64,000 nt of DNA, from contig NZ_CP050145.1 of NCBI RefSeq assembly GCF_016767715.1, positions 1,240,001 to 1,304,000 on the forward strand. Direction: 5' to 3'. The stretch is from Mycobacteroides chelonae (GTDB lineage Bacteria > Actinomycetota > Actinomycetes > Mycobacteriales > Mycobacteriaceae). Under the pieces are notes generated by a model. The model did not search any database and was not told the origin of the DNA. It saw only the letters and a list, made by a program, of their open reading frames with translations. This document shows, one piece after another, positions 37,892-46,141 of this stretch. A program made the translations under genes and the position numbers. The stretch's first letter is position 1; every line of letters starts with the position of its first letter.

Positions 37892-38890
37892 ATGGCTGCA
37901 GTCGATATGGGCACTCCGGGGATGGTGAGCACCGTCGTCGGCCCGGCGACGAGCAAGCGCGTGCTGCTGGCTGAGCCGCGCGGCTACTGCGCTGGGGTCG
38001 ATCGTGCGGTGGAGACCGTCGAGCGGGCGCTGGAGAAGCATGGCGCCCCCGTCTACGTGCGGCACGAGATCGTGCACAACCGATATGTGGTGGACACGCT
38101 GGCCGAGGCGGGTGCGATCTTCGTCGATGAGACCGACGAGGTGCCCGAGGGCGCGATCGTCGTGTTCTCTGCGCACGGCGTCGCGCCGACCGTGCACCAG
38201 GACGCCGCCGCGCGCAATCTGAAGACCATCGATGCCACCTGCCCGCTGGTCACCAAGGTGCATCAGGAGGCCAAGCGGTTCGCCCGCGACGACTTCGACA
38301 TCCTGCTGATCGGTCACGAGGGCCATGAGGAAGTCATCGGCACCGCCGGTGAGGCCCCTGATCACGTGCAGTTGGTCGACGGCCCCAGCTCGGTGGATAA
38401 CGTCACCGTGCGTGACGAGAACAAGGTCATCTGGCTGTCTCAGACGACGCTGAGCGTCGACGAGACCATGGAGACGGTCCAGCGCCTGCGCGAGCGTTTC
38501 CCGACGCTGCAGGACCCGCCCAGCGATGACATCTGCTACGCCACGCAGAACCGCCAGGTGGCGGTGAAGGCGATGGCTCCCGAATGTGAACTGGTGATTG
38601 TCGTCGGCTCGCGCAACTCGTCGAACTCGGTGCGGTTGGTTGAGGTCGCGCTCGGCGCGGGCTCCAACGCGTCCTACCTGGTCGATTACGCCGAGGACAT
38701 CGACCCGGCCTGGCTTGAGGGCGTGACGACGGTTGGCGTCACCTCGGGTGCTTCGGTGCCGGAGGTGCTGGTGCGCGGGGTCTTGGAACGGCTCGCGGAG
38801 CACGGATACGGCCAGGTGCAGCCGGTCACCACCGCGAACGAGACGCTGGTGTTCGCGCTGCCGCGCGAGCTGCGGGCCTCGCGGCGCTAG
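37892..38890 (+). CDS. ispH: 4-hydroxy-3-methylbut-2-enyl diphosphate reductase
   Basis: This 332-residue iron-sulfur enzyme has the three cluster cysteines in [21 protein letters not shown] and the late CYATQNRQ, plus the substrate loop SRNSSNS. It is the last step of the MEP isoprenoid pathway, giving IPP and DMAPP. The ATG at 37892 follows TAAGCT by seven bases (leaderless). The position equals lytB2 (Rv1110). A longer open frame upstream of it is antisense to xseA and is not credited. Confidence 0.97.
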   Translation: MAAVDMGTPGMVSTVVGPATSKRVLLAEPRGYCAGVDRAVETVERALEKHGAPVYVRHEIVHNRYVVDTLAEAGAIFVDETDEVPEGAIVVFSAHGVAPTVHQDAAARNLKTIDATCPLVTKVHQEAKRFARDDFDILLIGHEGHEEVIGTAGEAPDHVQLVDGPSSVDNVTVRDENKVIWLSQTTLSVDETMETVQRLRERFPTLQDPPSDDICYATQNRQVAVKAMAPECELVIVVGSRNSSNSVRLVEVALGAGSNASYLVDYAEDIDPAWLEGVTTVGVTSGASVPEVLVRGVLERLAEHGYGQVQPVTTANETLVFALPRELRASRR

Positions 38891-38896
38891 GTCCCG

Positions 38897-39832
38897 CTAG
38901 CGGTCGTAGTCCCAGGCGTCGTCGTATCGCTCTGGACGGCGCCGTGGGGCCGGTGGACGCTCATCTCTGTACCTGACCGCGGGGCGGTGCGGCTCACGCG
39001 TGGGTTCTGCGCGGGGCTCCCGGTAGCGGGGCCGCGGTTCATACCCGTAGTCGTCGTATTCGTCGCGGGCCCGACGCGCGGGACGGCGTTCGGTCCGCAT
39101 CGGGCGCTCGTCTTCCCAAGGAGTGCCGACCGCCGATGCCCGCCGCGAGACGGGTTCGGAATCGGGGGCGGGACGGCGCCGCGTGCCGGACTCGTGCCGT
39201 CCGTGGCGTGTCCGCGCGGCGGCCTCATCGGGGCGGGGGCGGCGGGTCCGCGTGGTTGTTCCCGCGTTCCTGCCCGTGGTGTCGGCCTCGGCATCCACCA
39301 GCGCCTGTACCCGGGTCCGTGACGACGTCCTCGGCTTGGCGGCCTTGGTGGTCTTCGCGGCCTTGGGCTTGGCCGTCTTTTCTTTGGCGGGCTTACTGGT
39401 GAACATTCCCCAGTACCAGCGCACCACTCCGATGATCAGCACGCCCAACGCGGTGCTGATCATCAGCGGGAAGCGTTCGATCAGCGGGTACCCGGTGGTG
39501 ATGGCCATGTTCCTGATGCCATCGGCCGGTCCCTTCGACATGATCATGTAGGCCATCGGGATGCTCGCGAACAGGATCAGCGGCGGCTGCACGATGGCGG
39601 TGAAGATCGATGAATACCGCACCGCGAAAACCGCCAGGACGCATCCCGCCGCGTAGCAGCCGGCGAACGCGCCGGTCAGCTTCTCACCATTGGCCATCGC
39701 GTCAATTGCGAAACCGAGCGCGGTGCCAGCGACCGCGATCAGGATTGCGCCCCACCATGGCACACCCGGGATATCGGGGTGCGCCGACCGGTGATCGGCT
39801 TCCACCGATGAGCGGGCGCGTTGACCTGTCAC
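38897..39832 (-). CDS. Membrane protein with disordered Arg-rich tail (Rv1111c-like)
   Basis: This 311-residue protein has four to five membrane helices in residues 25-155 (GVPWWGAILIAVAGTALGFAI, GCYAAGCVLAVFAV and others), as in DUF6542. A long basic, Arg/Pro/Asp/Tyr-rich disordered tail follows (TRTRRPRPDEAAARTRHGRH and YDDYGYEPRPRYREPR). The GTG at 39832 has TACCTT seven bases ahead, so it is probably leaderless. The tail may recruit partners or bind nucleic acid; no function is known. Confidence 0.83.
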   Translation of the reverse strand: MTGQRARSSVEADHRSAHPDIPGVPWWGAILIAVAGTALGFAIDAMANGEKLTGAFAGCYAAGCVLAVFAVRYSSIFTAIVQPPLILFASIPMAYMIMSKGPADGIRNMAITTGYPLIERFPLMISTALGVLIIGVVRWYWGMFTSKPAKEKTAKPKAAKTTKAAKPRTSSRTRVQALVDAEADTTGRNAGTTTRTRRPRPDEAAARTRHGRHESGTRRRPAPDSEPVSRRASAVGTPWEDERPMRTERRPARRARDEYDDYGYEPRPRYREPRAEPTREPHRPAVRYRDERPPAPRRRPERYDDAWDYDR

Positions 39833-39894
39833 ATGTTGAAAGGTACCGGTGCCGAGCCGGATATTCGGTAACGGTGCCCGTCAGCGTGCTTGTG

Positions 39895-40074
39895 TCAGCA
39901 GCATCGCGCCGACGGATTCGCGTCCGCATCGGCGTACCGCGCGCGCCAAAATTCGGCCTCGGTGGGCACCGGAGCGCCCGGATGGCGGCGCCGTAGGTGC
40001 TCGACATACCGCTGGTAGTCGTGGTCGCCCATGACGGAGGTGAACCACCACACCAGCCCCTTGATCAGCTTCAT
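39895..40074 (-). CDS. YbdD/YjiX-family small protein, CstA partner
   Basis: A 59-residue ORF overlaps the cstA stop by four bases (ATGA). The deduced product has LIKGLVWWFTSVMGDHDYQR, then YVEHLRRRHPGAPVPTEAEFW and RARYADADANPSARCC, matching YbdD/YjiX proteins, which typically sit next to CstA-type peptide/pyruvate carriers. It was deduced by hand from the sequence. It may modulate the transporter; the function is not known. Confidence 0.85.
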   Translation of the reverse strand: MKLIKGLVWWFTSVMGDHDYQRYVEHLRRRHPGAPVPTEAEFWRARYADADANPSARCC

Positions 40075-42338
40075 GTCCGGGTCCCGGCGAGTTCACGTGC
40101 TGCCCATTGCTTCTCGACTTCCTTCTCCACATCGGTGGGCAGGAAGCCGCTGGGTGCGAAAAGCCGGGACGGAACATCGTCGTCCTCGGTGGTTGGCAGA
40201 CCTCCGGCCCGCACCGCGCGCAGACACGTCCAGGCGGCGGCCGCCACGACCACCAACACCAACGAGGCGAAGACAATCGACAGCGTTCCCTGCACAAACG
40301 TGTTTCGGATCACGGCGTCGATGGCCTCGGGCGTCTTGGCGGTCTTGAACGTCGTCAAACCCGCGTCGCGGGCGTCCGCGTACAGCTGGTGCTGCTTCCA
40401 GTAGCCCACCGCGGGATCCGACGAGAAGATCTTCTGCCAGGACGCGGTCATGGTGACAATCAGGTCCCAAGCCAGTGGGACAGCGGGAATCCAGGCCCAC
40501 TTGTAGAGCCGCTGTTTGACGACGACCGTCAGCACCACCGTCAAAGCGATCGCAGCCAACAGCTGGTTGGCGATGCCGAACAATGGGAACAGGGTGTTGA
40601 TACCGCCCAGGGGGTCGGTGACGCCCATGAGCAGGATCGAGCCCCAGCCGCCGACGACGACCGCCGAGCAGATCCACGCCCCAGGCCGCCAGGAGGCGTC
40701 CTTGAAGCGGCGCAGCGGGCCGCCCAGGTTCCCCAGGGAATCCGACAGCATGAACCGGGCAACTCGGGTGCCGGCGTCGACGGTGGTGAGGATGAACAGC
40801 GCCTCGAACATGATCGCGAAGTGGTACCAGAACGCCTTGAACCCGCTGCCACCGAATACATCCGACATGACGTGCGAGATCCCGATGGCCAGAGTGGGGG
40901 CGCCGCCGGTGCGCGAGACGATCGAGGTCTCGCCGATGTCCTTGGCGGTTTGGGTCAGCTGCGCACCGGTGATGTCGGGCCCGCCGATCGGCAATGCGTT
41001 GACGTAGGCGGCCGCGGTTTCGGCGGTGCCGCCTGTGGCTGCGGTGGGTGCGTTGATCGCAAAGTACAAGTGCTGGTTGAGGATCGCCGCGGTGACCAGC
41101 GCCATGACGGCCACGAAGGACTCGGTGAGCATGCCGCCGTATCCGATGAAGCGGGCCTGGCTCTCCTTCTCCAGCAGTTTGGGTGTGGTCCCCGAGGCGA
41201 TCAGCGAATGAAAGCCCGAGAGTGCCCCGCAGGCGATGGTGATGAACAGGAACGGGAACAGCGATCCGGCGAAGGCCGGGCCCGAGGTATTGAAGGCGAA
41301 CTCGCTGACCGCCGGCAGCTGCGCCACTGGCCGGGCGATCAGGATGCCCAGGGCCAGCATCGCGATGGTCCCGACCTTCATGAAGGTCGACAGGTAGTCG
41401 CGGGGCGCGAGCAGCAGCCATACCGGCAGCACCGAGGCGGCGAACCCGTAGAACATCATCAGCCAGGCGATGGTGGTTTTGTCGAGGCTGAACAGTGTTT
41501 CACCCCAGCCTGATTTGGCAACCCAGCGGCCAGAGATGATCGCGGCGAGCAGCAGTGCGACACCGATGACGGTCACCTCACTGACCTTGCCCGGCCGCAG
41601 GTAACGCAGATACACGCCCATGAACAGCGCGATGGGGATGGTCATCGCGATGGAGAACACGCCCCAGGGGCTTTCGCCGAGGGCGTTGACGACGACCAAG
41701 CCCAGCACCGCGATCAGGATGATCATGATGACGAAGATGGCCACCATCGCGGCGACACCGCCGACGGTGCCCATCTCGTCGCGGGCCATCTGGCCCAGAC
41801 TGCGGCCACCGCGCCGGGTTGATATCACCAGCACCAGGTAGTCCTGGACGGCCCCGGCCAGTACGACGCCGACGACAATCCAGATGATTCCGGGCAGGTA
41901 CCCCATTTGCGCGGCCAGTACCGGGCCGACAAGCGGGCCCGCTCCGGCGATGGCGGCGAAGTGGTGACCGAACAGCACCCGCCGGTCGGTGGGGACGAAG
42001 TCCTTGCCGTTGTCGAGCGTCTCGGCCGGGGTGGCGCGGTCATCACGCGGTCTGACGAGCTTGCGTTCAATCAGCTTGGCGTAGAACCGGTAGGCGATGA
42101 GGTAGGTGCAGATCGCGGCGACGACGAACCAGACCGCGTTGACGTGTTCCCCGCGCAGCAGCGCGATCATCGTCCAGGCGAAGGCTCCCAGTAATGCCAC
42201 CAACACCAGCACCACGCGCGACGTGGGTGAGGGTGCCCGGTTGTCGATGACGCCGACGGGTGGAAGGTCGGGGTCGGTCCGCAGCAGTTCGACGCCGGGT
42301 GGGGGAGTCAGGTCCTGGGGCTCTGCGGCGGTGGCCAT
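40071..42338 (-). CDS. cstA: Carbon starvation protein A, peptide/pyruvate transporter
   Basis: This 755-residue membrane protein of the CstA family has about 16 to 18 hydrophobic segments, the conserved FGHHFAAIAGAGPLVGPVLAAQMG block near residue 122, the SGFHSLIASGTTPK segment and WYHFAIMFEALFILTTVDAGTRVARF. It takes up peptides or pyruvate during carbon limitation. The ATG at 42338 lies seven bases after TAAGGT, so it is leaderless. The YbdD gene is coupled behind it. M. tuberculosis has cstA elsewhere (Rv3063), so this locus has moved relative to it. Confidence 0.95.
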   Translation of the reverse strand: MATAAEPQDLTPPPGVELLRTDPDLPPVGVIDNRAPSPTSRVVLVLVALLGAFAWTMIALLRGEHVNAVWFVVAAICTYLIAYRFYAKLIERKLVRPRDDRATPAETLDNGKDFVPTDRRVLFGHHFAAIAGAGPLVGPVLAAQMGYLPGIIWIVVGVVLAGAVQDYLVLVISTRRGGRSLGQMARDEMGTVGGVAAMVAIFVIMIILIAVLGLVVVNALGESPWGVFSIAMTIPIALFMGVYLRYLRPGKVSEVTVIGVALLLAAIISGRWVAKSGWGETLFSLDKTTIAWLMMFYGFAASVLPVWLLLAPRDYLSTFMKVGTIAMLALGILIARPVAQLPAVSEFAFNTSGPAFAGSLFPFLFITIACGALSGFHSLIASGTTPKLLEKESQARFIGYGGMLTESFVAVMALVTAAILNQHLYFAINAPTAATGGTAETAAAYVNALPIGGPDITGAQLTQTAKDIGETSIVSRTGGAPTLAIGISHVMSDVFGGSGFKAFWYHFAIMFEALFILTTVDAGTRVARFMLSDSLGNLGGPLRRFKDASWRPGAWICSAVVVGGWGSILLMGVTDPLGGINTLFPLFGIANQLLAAIALTVVLTVVVKQRLYKWAWIPAVPLAWDLIVTMTASWQKIFSSDPAVGYWKQHQLYADARDAGLTTFKTAKTPEAIDAVIRNTFVQGTLSIVFASLVLVVVAAAAWTCLRAVRAGGLPTTEDDDVPSRLFAPSGFLPTDVEKEVEKQWAARELAGTRT

Positions 42339-42398
42339 GCGCGTTACCTTAGGTCCCCGCTGTGGCGCCCTGTCGTACATCGAGTGTCTGCTCAAGTT

Positions 42399-42423
42399 CA
42401 GGGAAAGATCGGGGCCATCCCTG
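42399..42423. promoter_or_regulatory. CAGGGA...TCCCTG palindrome, copy 1 (candidate operator)
   Basis: CAGGGA and TCCCTG arms (42399-42404 and 42418-42423) surround 13 bases. A second copy at 42787-42811 agrees at 22 of 25 positions and lies at nearly the same distance from its gene's start. It is 34 bases ahead of the ATG at 42458 and just above a TAGCGT -10 box (42447-42452). Confidence 0.7.
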
Positions 42424-42457
42424 ATGTGGCTCGTGATCTTGGTTCATAGCGTTGGGT

Positions 42458-42775
42458 ATGACCAAAACAGAGTGGTTTACAAGGTCTTTGGGTGCCGTCA
42501 TGGTGTTGCCGATTGCGGCGGTGGCACTGGCGGCCGTCGCGCAGGCGCGCCCGCAGGACTATGGCGACCCCGAGACCGTGATCAGTTCCCTTGAAGAACA
42601 AGGAAATTACGTCATGCTGAATCGAACGGGTACGTGGCCATTGGAGGACTGCGTGGTAACTGGGGTGCGGCAGGGCACCTCGGTGTACCGAGAAGAGCAT
42701 CCTGTCGGCGCCCACCGCAAGTCGGTTCAGAAGGTGCTGGACCACGGAACCTACTACGTGGACCTGGCATGCTGA
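42458..42775 (+). CDS. Small secreted protein of a two-cysteine paralogue family, member 1
   Basis: This 105-residue protein has a signal peptide (SLGAVMVLPIAAVALAAVAQA) and a mature part with VISSLEEQGNYVMLNR, LEDCVVTGVRQG and a final YYVDLAC. Two paralogues are at 43548 and 51461, with the same pattern: VI..L...G..VV[IL]NR.G, [DE]C..T.VR.G and a C-terminal Cys. The two Cys could pair in a disulfide. The TAGCGT -10 box ends five bases before the ATG. The function is unknown. Confidence 0.85.
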   Translation: MTKTEWFTRSLGAVMVLPIAAVALAAVAQARPQDYGDPETVISSLEEQGNYVMLNRTGTWPLEDCVVTGVRQGTSVYREEHPVGAHRKSVQKVLDHGTYYVDLAC

Positions 42776-42786
42776 GCCGCGAAGAC

Positions 42787-42811
42787 CAGGGAAAGATCAG
42801 GGGCTTCCCTG
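42787..42811. promoter_or_regulatory. CAGGGA...TCCCTG palindrome, copy 2 (candidate operator)
   Basis: This 25-base element matches the one at 42399-42423 at 22 of 25 positions, with identical arms CAGGGA and TCCCTG. It lies 36 bases ahead of the PspC ATG at 42848 and 24 bases above the TACGGT box (42836-42841). Confidence 0.7.
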
Positions 42812-42847
42812 ATGCGCCTGGACGTTTCGGCCGTCTACGGTGAATTT

Positions 42848-43033
42848 ATGACTACTGCACTGCGACGGCCCCGCGCGGGGAAGATGATCGGCGGGGTGTG
42901 CGCGGCAATCGCGCAGCGCTTCGGATGGGACGTGACGATCGTCCGGGTGCTCACGGTCGCGTCGATCCTGCTTCCCGGGCCGCAGGTGCTGGCCTACCTG
43001 GTGTTGTGGGCTCTTATTCCGCGGGAGCAATAG
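42848..43033 (+). CDS. PspC-domain small membrane protein
   Basis: This 61-residue protein has the PspC signature: basic N-terminus, GKMIGGVCAAIAQRFGWDVTIVRVLTV, then the helix LLPGPQVLAYLVLWALIP. PspC proteins are in phage-shock/envelope-stress signalling and often sit with LiaR-type regulators. The TACGGT box six bases before the ATG suggests a leaderless mRNA. No pspA, kinase or regulator gene is next to it. It shares an upstream palindrome with the secreted peptide gene before it. Confidence 0.9.
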   Translation: MTTALRRPRAGKMIGGVCAAIAQRFGWDVTIVRVLTVASILLPGPQVLAYLVLWALIPREQ

Positions 43034-43121
43034 CCCGACGGCGGGCGTTAAGTTAATTTCTCGTAACCACCGGGTGTATAGATCTCGGCACGGGGGCAAA
43101 TCATGAGCTAGTGTGCGGGGC

Positions 43122-43481
43122 ATGCGGTCATACGATTACCCCCTAAGGGTTATCGCATTAGCCGTTGTCTTGGGTGTGGTGTGCTTCGTCGGAGTGAATC
43201 CCGGAAGTGTCATGGGCCAGGCAACGGCGATGACGCACGCCGTCGACCCGGACGGTGCGAGTGCGGCGCCGGCGGATGCACCTCAGGTCGATGCCTTCGC
43301 GCAGGTGGTGCAGATCGCCAAGATGTGCCGCGGGGTTCTCGCAGGGGCGATGCTGCTGGTGCTCGGGTTCGTGGTGCGCTACGTGCTGCTCACCGCGACA
43401 CGGGGATCGCCTGTGCTGCAAAGAATTACCGGCCAATCAGGCCGGATGGTGCTGCTCAAAGGCTGTGTGAATCGGTGCTGA
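43122..43481 (+). CDS. LpqS-like small membrane or secreted protein, member 1
   Basis: This 119-residue protein has an N-terminal hydrophobic segment (VIALAVVLGVVCFVGV) and a second one (GVLAGAMLLVLGFVVRYVLL), then a C-terminal GCVNRC. This layout matches the two LpqS-like proteins at 50965 and 51858, which end CVSRR and CVIRR. A TAGTGT box seven bases before the ATG marks a leaderless start, and a copper-type box (TTACCC, GGGTTA) lies inside codons 6-10. A secreted two-cysteine peptide gene follows, as in the copper block. Confidence 0.7.
   Translation: MRSYDYPLRVIALAVVLGVVCFVGVNPGSVMGQATAMTHAVDPDGASAAPADAPQVDAFAQVVQIAKMCRGVLAGAMLLVLGFVVRYVLLTATRGSPVLQRITGQSGRMVLLKGCVNRC
43137..43151. promoter_or_regulatory. 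RicR-type box, degenerate, inside the first codons
   Basis: TACCC-CCTAA-GGGTT, nine of ten bases of the TACCC-N5-GGGTA copper-responsive RicR motif. It lies 15 to 29 bases after the predicted leaderless start at 43122. Such a place could still repress transcription. Confidence 0.5.
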
Positions 43482-43547
43482 TGGGGTCGGTTAACCCGAC
43501 CCCATATCAGTCATGCCGCGATAACGCGGTTCTACACAGGAGCATCC

Positions 43548-43847
43548 ATGATTTCTCGTTTTGCGGTATCCACGCTGGCGGTAGCAGCGACACTTCTCAC
43601 TGCGCCGACGGCGCAGGCCGGTCCCGATGGCGATCCTGCTGCCGACGTCATCGCCGACTTGGAGGCGCGCGGGAACGTCGTCGTGATCAACCGTGTGGGC
43701 AGTGGGCCCATGGCGGACTGCAAGGCGACCGCCGTGCGGCCCGGCAGGTTATTGGCGCCGGGGGCGTCGATCAATGCGCCGGGGACTAGCTGGGGTGGAT
43801 CGATCCTGTCGACTCATCGCGTGATGCACGTCGACATCAAGTGCTGA
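43548..43847 (+). CDS. Small secreted protein, two-cysteine family, member 2
   Basis: This 99-residue protein has a signal peptide (FAVSTLAVAATLLTAPTAQA) and the mature pattern DVIADLEARGNVVVINRVGSG, MADCKATAVRPG and MHVDIKC. A Shine-Dalgarno AGGAGC precedes the ATG. It follows the LpqS-like gene at 43122, the same pairing as at 50965 and 51461. Its stop overlaps the convergent DUF488 gene by 11 bases. The function is unknown. Confidence 0.85.
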   Translation: MISRFAVSTLAVAATLLTAPTAQAGPDGDPAADVIADLEARGNVVVINRVGSGPMADCKATAVRPGRLLAPGASINAPGTSWGGSILSTHRVMHVDIKC

Positions 43848-44184
43848 GGAAATCCCGCAGCACGATCGCGTGATTGTGCTCCGGGTCCTTGGCGGCGTAG
43901 AGCAGTGTGACGGTGCCGTGTTCGCGTTCAAGCTCGTGAGCGGTGTCCACCGCCGGATTGGTGGCCAGCTCGGCGCGGTACTCGTCGGCGTAGGTGGCCC
44001 ACTCCTCAGCAGGGGCGTGATGCCAGCGGACCCGCAGGTCGGGGCTCGGTGCGATGTCCTTGAACCAGAGGTCGACCTGCGCGGCAGCCTTGCTCACGCC
44101 GCGCGGCCACAGCCGGTCGACCAGCACGCGATAACCGTCCGAGGGGTCGGGAGTCTCGTAGATCCGCTTGGTGGAAAAGGTCAC
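43837..44184 (-). CDS. DUF488-family protein
   Basis: This 115-residue protein is a typical DUF488 member: YETPDPSDGYRVLVDRLWPRG, then WHHAPAEEWATYADEYRAEL and GTVTLLYAAKDPEHNHA. Family members are small cytoplasmic proteins of unknown role. The GTG at 44184 is used because the family usually begins near VTFSTKRIYETPD and AAGAAT precedes it by six bases; an ATG at 44223 is possible. Confidence 0.88.
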   Translation of the reverse strand: MTFSTKRIYETPDPSDGYRVLVDRLWPRGVSKAAAQVDLWFKDIAPSPDLRVRWHHAPAEEWATYADEYRAELATNPAVDTAHELEREHGTVTLLYAAKDPEHNHAIVLRDFLST

Positions 44185-44226
44185 CTGAGCATTCTTATCT
44201 GCCGGGGTCCGTAGACTCACCATCTC

Positions 44227-45300
44227 GTGAGCCTGAACTTGGGAATCGTTGGTCTGCCGAACGTCGGAAAGTCGACGCTGTTCAACGCGCTAACGCGCAA
44301 CAACGTGCTGGCGGCCAACTACCCGTTTGCGACCATCGAACCGAACGAGGGCGTGGTGCCGCTGCCGGACCCGCGCCTGGACAAGCTGGCGGAGGTATTC
44401 GGCTCGGCGCGGACCCTGCCCGCGACCGTGACGTTCGTGGACATCGCCGGAATCGTCAAGGGTGCCTCCGAGGGGGCCGGGCTGGGGAACAAGTTCCTGG
44501 CCAACATCCGTGAATGCGATGCCATCTGTCAGGTGGTGCGGGTGTTCGCCGATGACGACGTCGTGCACGTGGACGGCCGCGTCGATCCGGCCGCCGATAT
44601 CGAGGTGATCGAGACCGAGCTGATTCTCGCCGATATGCAGACGCTGGAGAAGGCGGTGCCGCGGCTGGAGAAGGAAGCCAAGACCAAGAAGGACCGTCAG
44701 CCGCTCGCTGACGCTGCCAAGGCCGCTCAGGAGGTCCTCGACAGCGGCAAGACGCTGTTCTCGACGGGGCAGGACTGGTCGGTGGTGCGGGAGCTGAACC
44801 TGATGACCACCAAGCCCTTCCTGTACGTGTTCAACGCCGATGAATCGGTGCTCGGTGACGAGGCGCGGGTCGCTCAGCTGCGGGAGCTGGTGGCCCCCGC
44901 CGATGCGGTGTTCCTGGACGCGAAGATCGAGTCCGAGCTGCAGGAGCTCGACGAGGAGTCCGCTGCGGAGCTGCTGGAGTCGATCGGGCAGAGCGAACGG
45001 GGCCTGGATGCGTTGGCGCATGCGGGATTCCACACGCTCAAGCTGCAGACCTACCTGACCGCCGGGCCAAAAGAGGCGCGGGCGTGGACGATTCACCAAG
45101 GAGACACCGCGCCCAAGGCGGCCGGGGTCATCCACACCGACTTCGAGAAGGGCTTCATCAAGGCCGAGGTGGTGTCCTACGAGGATCTCGTCGAAGCCGG
45201 TTCGATGGCCGCGGCGAAGGCGGCCGGGAAGGTCCGGATGGAAGGCAAGGAGTACGTCATGGTCGACGGCGACGTGGTCGAATTCCGTTTCAACGTCTGA
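44227..45300 (+). CDS. ychF: GTPase/ATPase YchF (OLA1-like)
   Basis: This 357-residue protein has the P-loop GLPNVGKST (from residue 7), the switch DIAGIVKGASEGAGLG and a C-terminal TGS-like domain ending in YVMVDGDVVEFRFNV. YchF is an ATPase of the Obg family that acts in stress and translation quality control. The start is GTG. The position after ispH and the Rv1111c-like gene equals Rv1112. Confidence 0.97.
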   Translation: MSLNLGIVGLPNVGKSTLFNALTRNNVLAANYPFATIEPNEGVVPLPDPRLDKLAEVFGSARTLPATVTFVDIAGIVKGASEGAGLGNKFLANIRECDAICQVVRVFADDDVVHVDGRVDPAADIEVIETELILADMQTLEKAVPRLEKEAKTKKDRQPLADAAKAAQEVLDSGKTLFSTGQDWSVVRELNLMTTKPFLYVFNADESVLGDEARVAQLRELVAPADAVFLDAKIESELQELDEESAAELLESIGQSERGLDALAHAGFHTLKLQTYLTAGPKEARAWTIHQGDTAPKAAGVIHTDFEKGFIKAEVVSYEDLVEAGSMAAAKAAGKVRMEGKEYVMVDGDVVEFRFNV

Positions 45301-45391
45301 TCACCTGGTGACTGACGTGTCGCAGATGCGTGCACCCGCTTGATCGTGACGCGTAAGGTCGCAGGATCTAGCCGAGCGATAGGCTCCGTTC

Positions 45392-46141
45392 ATGGCATCC
45401 CTCGCTCCTCACAGAAAGTTCGTGACTGAGTTCGAGGCGTATGCAGGGCGTGGCCAGCGGTTCCAGCCGACCATAGAGCGTGAACTGGATGCCGATCTTC
45501 GGTCGTTGGCGGAGCGTTTGCCAGGTGCCGATGACGGACTCATGGCTGTGGTCGAGTTTCCGGGACCGCGTGGCGTGCCCGATCTGCTCGTCGTTTCACG
45601 CGGGTTTGAGGCGTTGGGGCAGCGCTTGTCCGCAGACGTTCCGTACATCGACAGCCCGGCCGATTGTGCGGTCGTGGCAGAACTTAGCTTGAACCGTACT
45701 CGGACTGCGGCGAGTGTGGCCGCAGCATCCGGCATGAGTATCGGCCAGGTCGAGCGGAGGCTTCGAGCCCTCGCACTGACCGGTGCCACCGTTCCGCAGG
45801 GGGCAGGGTACCGGCGGCATCCAAGTGTCGAGCCAATTGGCCGAACGTATGCCTTCGAGGCGAAAGTCTCAGACTGGCGCCGTGGGTTGAGTCAGGCGCT
45901 GACCTACTCTTCGTGGGCTGATGCGTCCGTGTTAGTGCTGCTTCGGGCGCCGCGTGATACTGACGAGCTAGAGCGTCGGTGCGAGGCGTTGAATGTTGGT
46001 TTGGCTATTCGCGACACCTGGGTACGGAGGCCCCGCATAGGGAGGCCACATCGTTCGTTGAGGCTGGAGGCATCAGAACGTTTGGCTTCGGAGGTTAGCC
46101 GGTTGAACTCAGAAGCCTTCCCCAGCGGCATACGCCTCTAG
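45392..46141 (+). CDS. Winged-helix plus PD-(D/E)XK-nuclease-like protein
   Basis: This 249-residue protein has an N-terminal region, then a helix-turn-helix-like part ([27 protein letters not shown], about residues 101-128) and a nuclease-like segment YAFEAKVSDWRRGLSQALTYSSWADASVLVLL near residue 152. The E-x-K with the Q helix behind it recalls PD-(D/E)XK enzymes. It lies alone ahead of a convergent kinase operon and overlaps the end of its partner by 33 bases. GC at third positions looks lower than in housekeeping genes. The function is unknown; defence is possible. Confidence 0.65.
   Translation: MASLAPHRKFVTEFEAYAGRGQRFQPTIERELDADLRSLAERLPGADDGLMAVVEFPGPRGVPDLLVVSRGFEALGQRLSADVPYIDSPADCAVVAELSLNRTRTAASVAAASGMSIGQVERRLRALALTGATVPQGAGYRRHPSVEPIGRTYAFEAKVSDWRRGLSQALTYSSWADASVLVLLRAPRDTDELERRCEALNVGLAIRDTWVRRPRIGRPHRSLRLEASERLASEVSRLNSEAFPSGIRL

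Noticed and set aside
40107..41513. Long plus-strand open frame of 468 codons
   Set aside because: It is antisense to cstA, and its composition (Arg/Gly/His/Asp-rich, no domain) is typical of shadow frames in high-GC genes.
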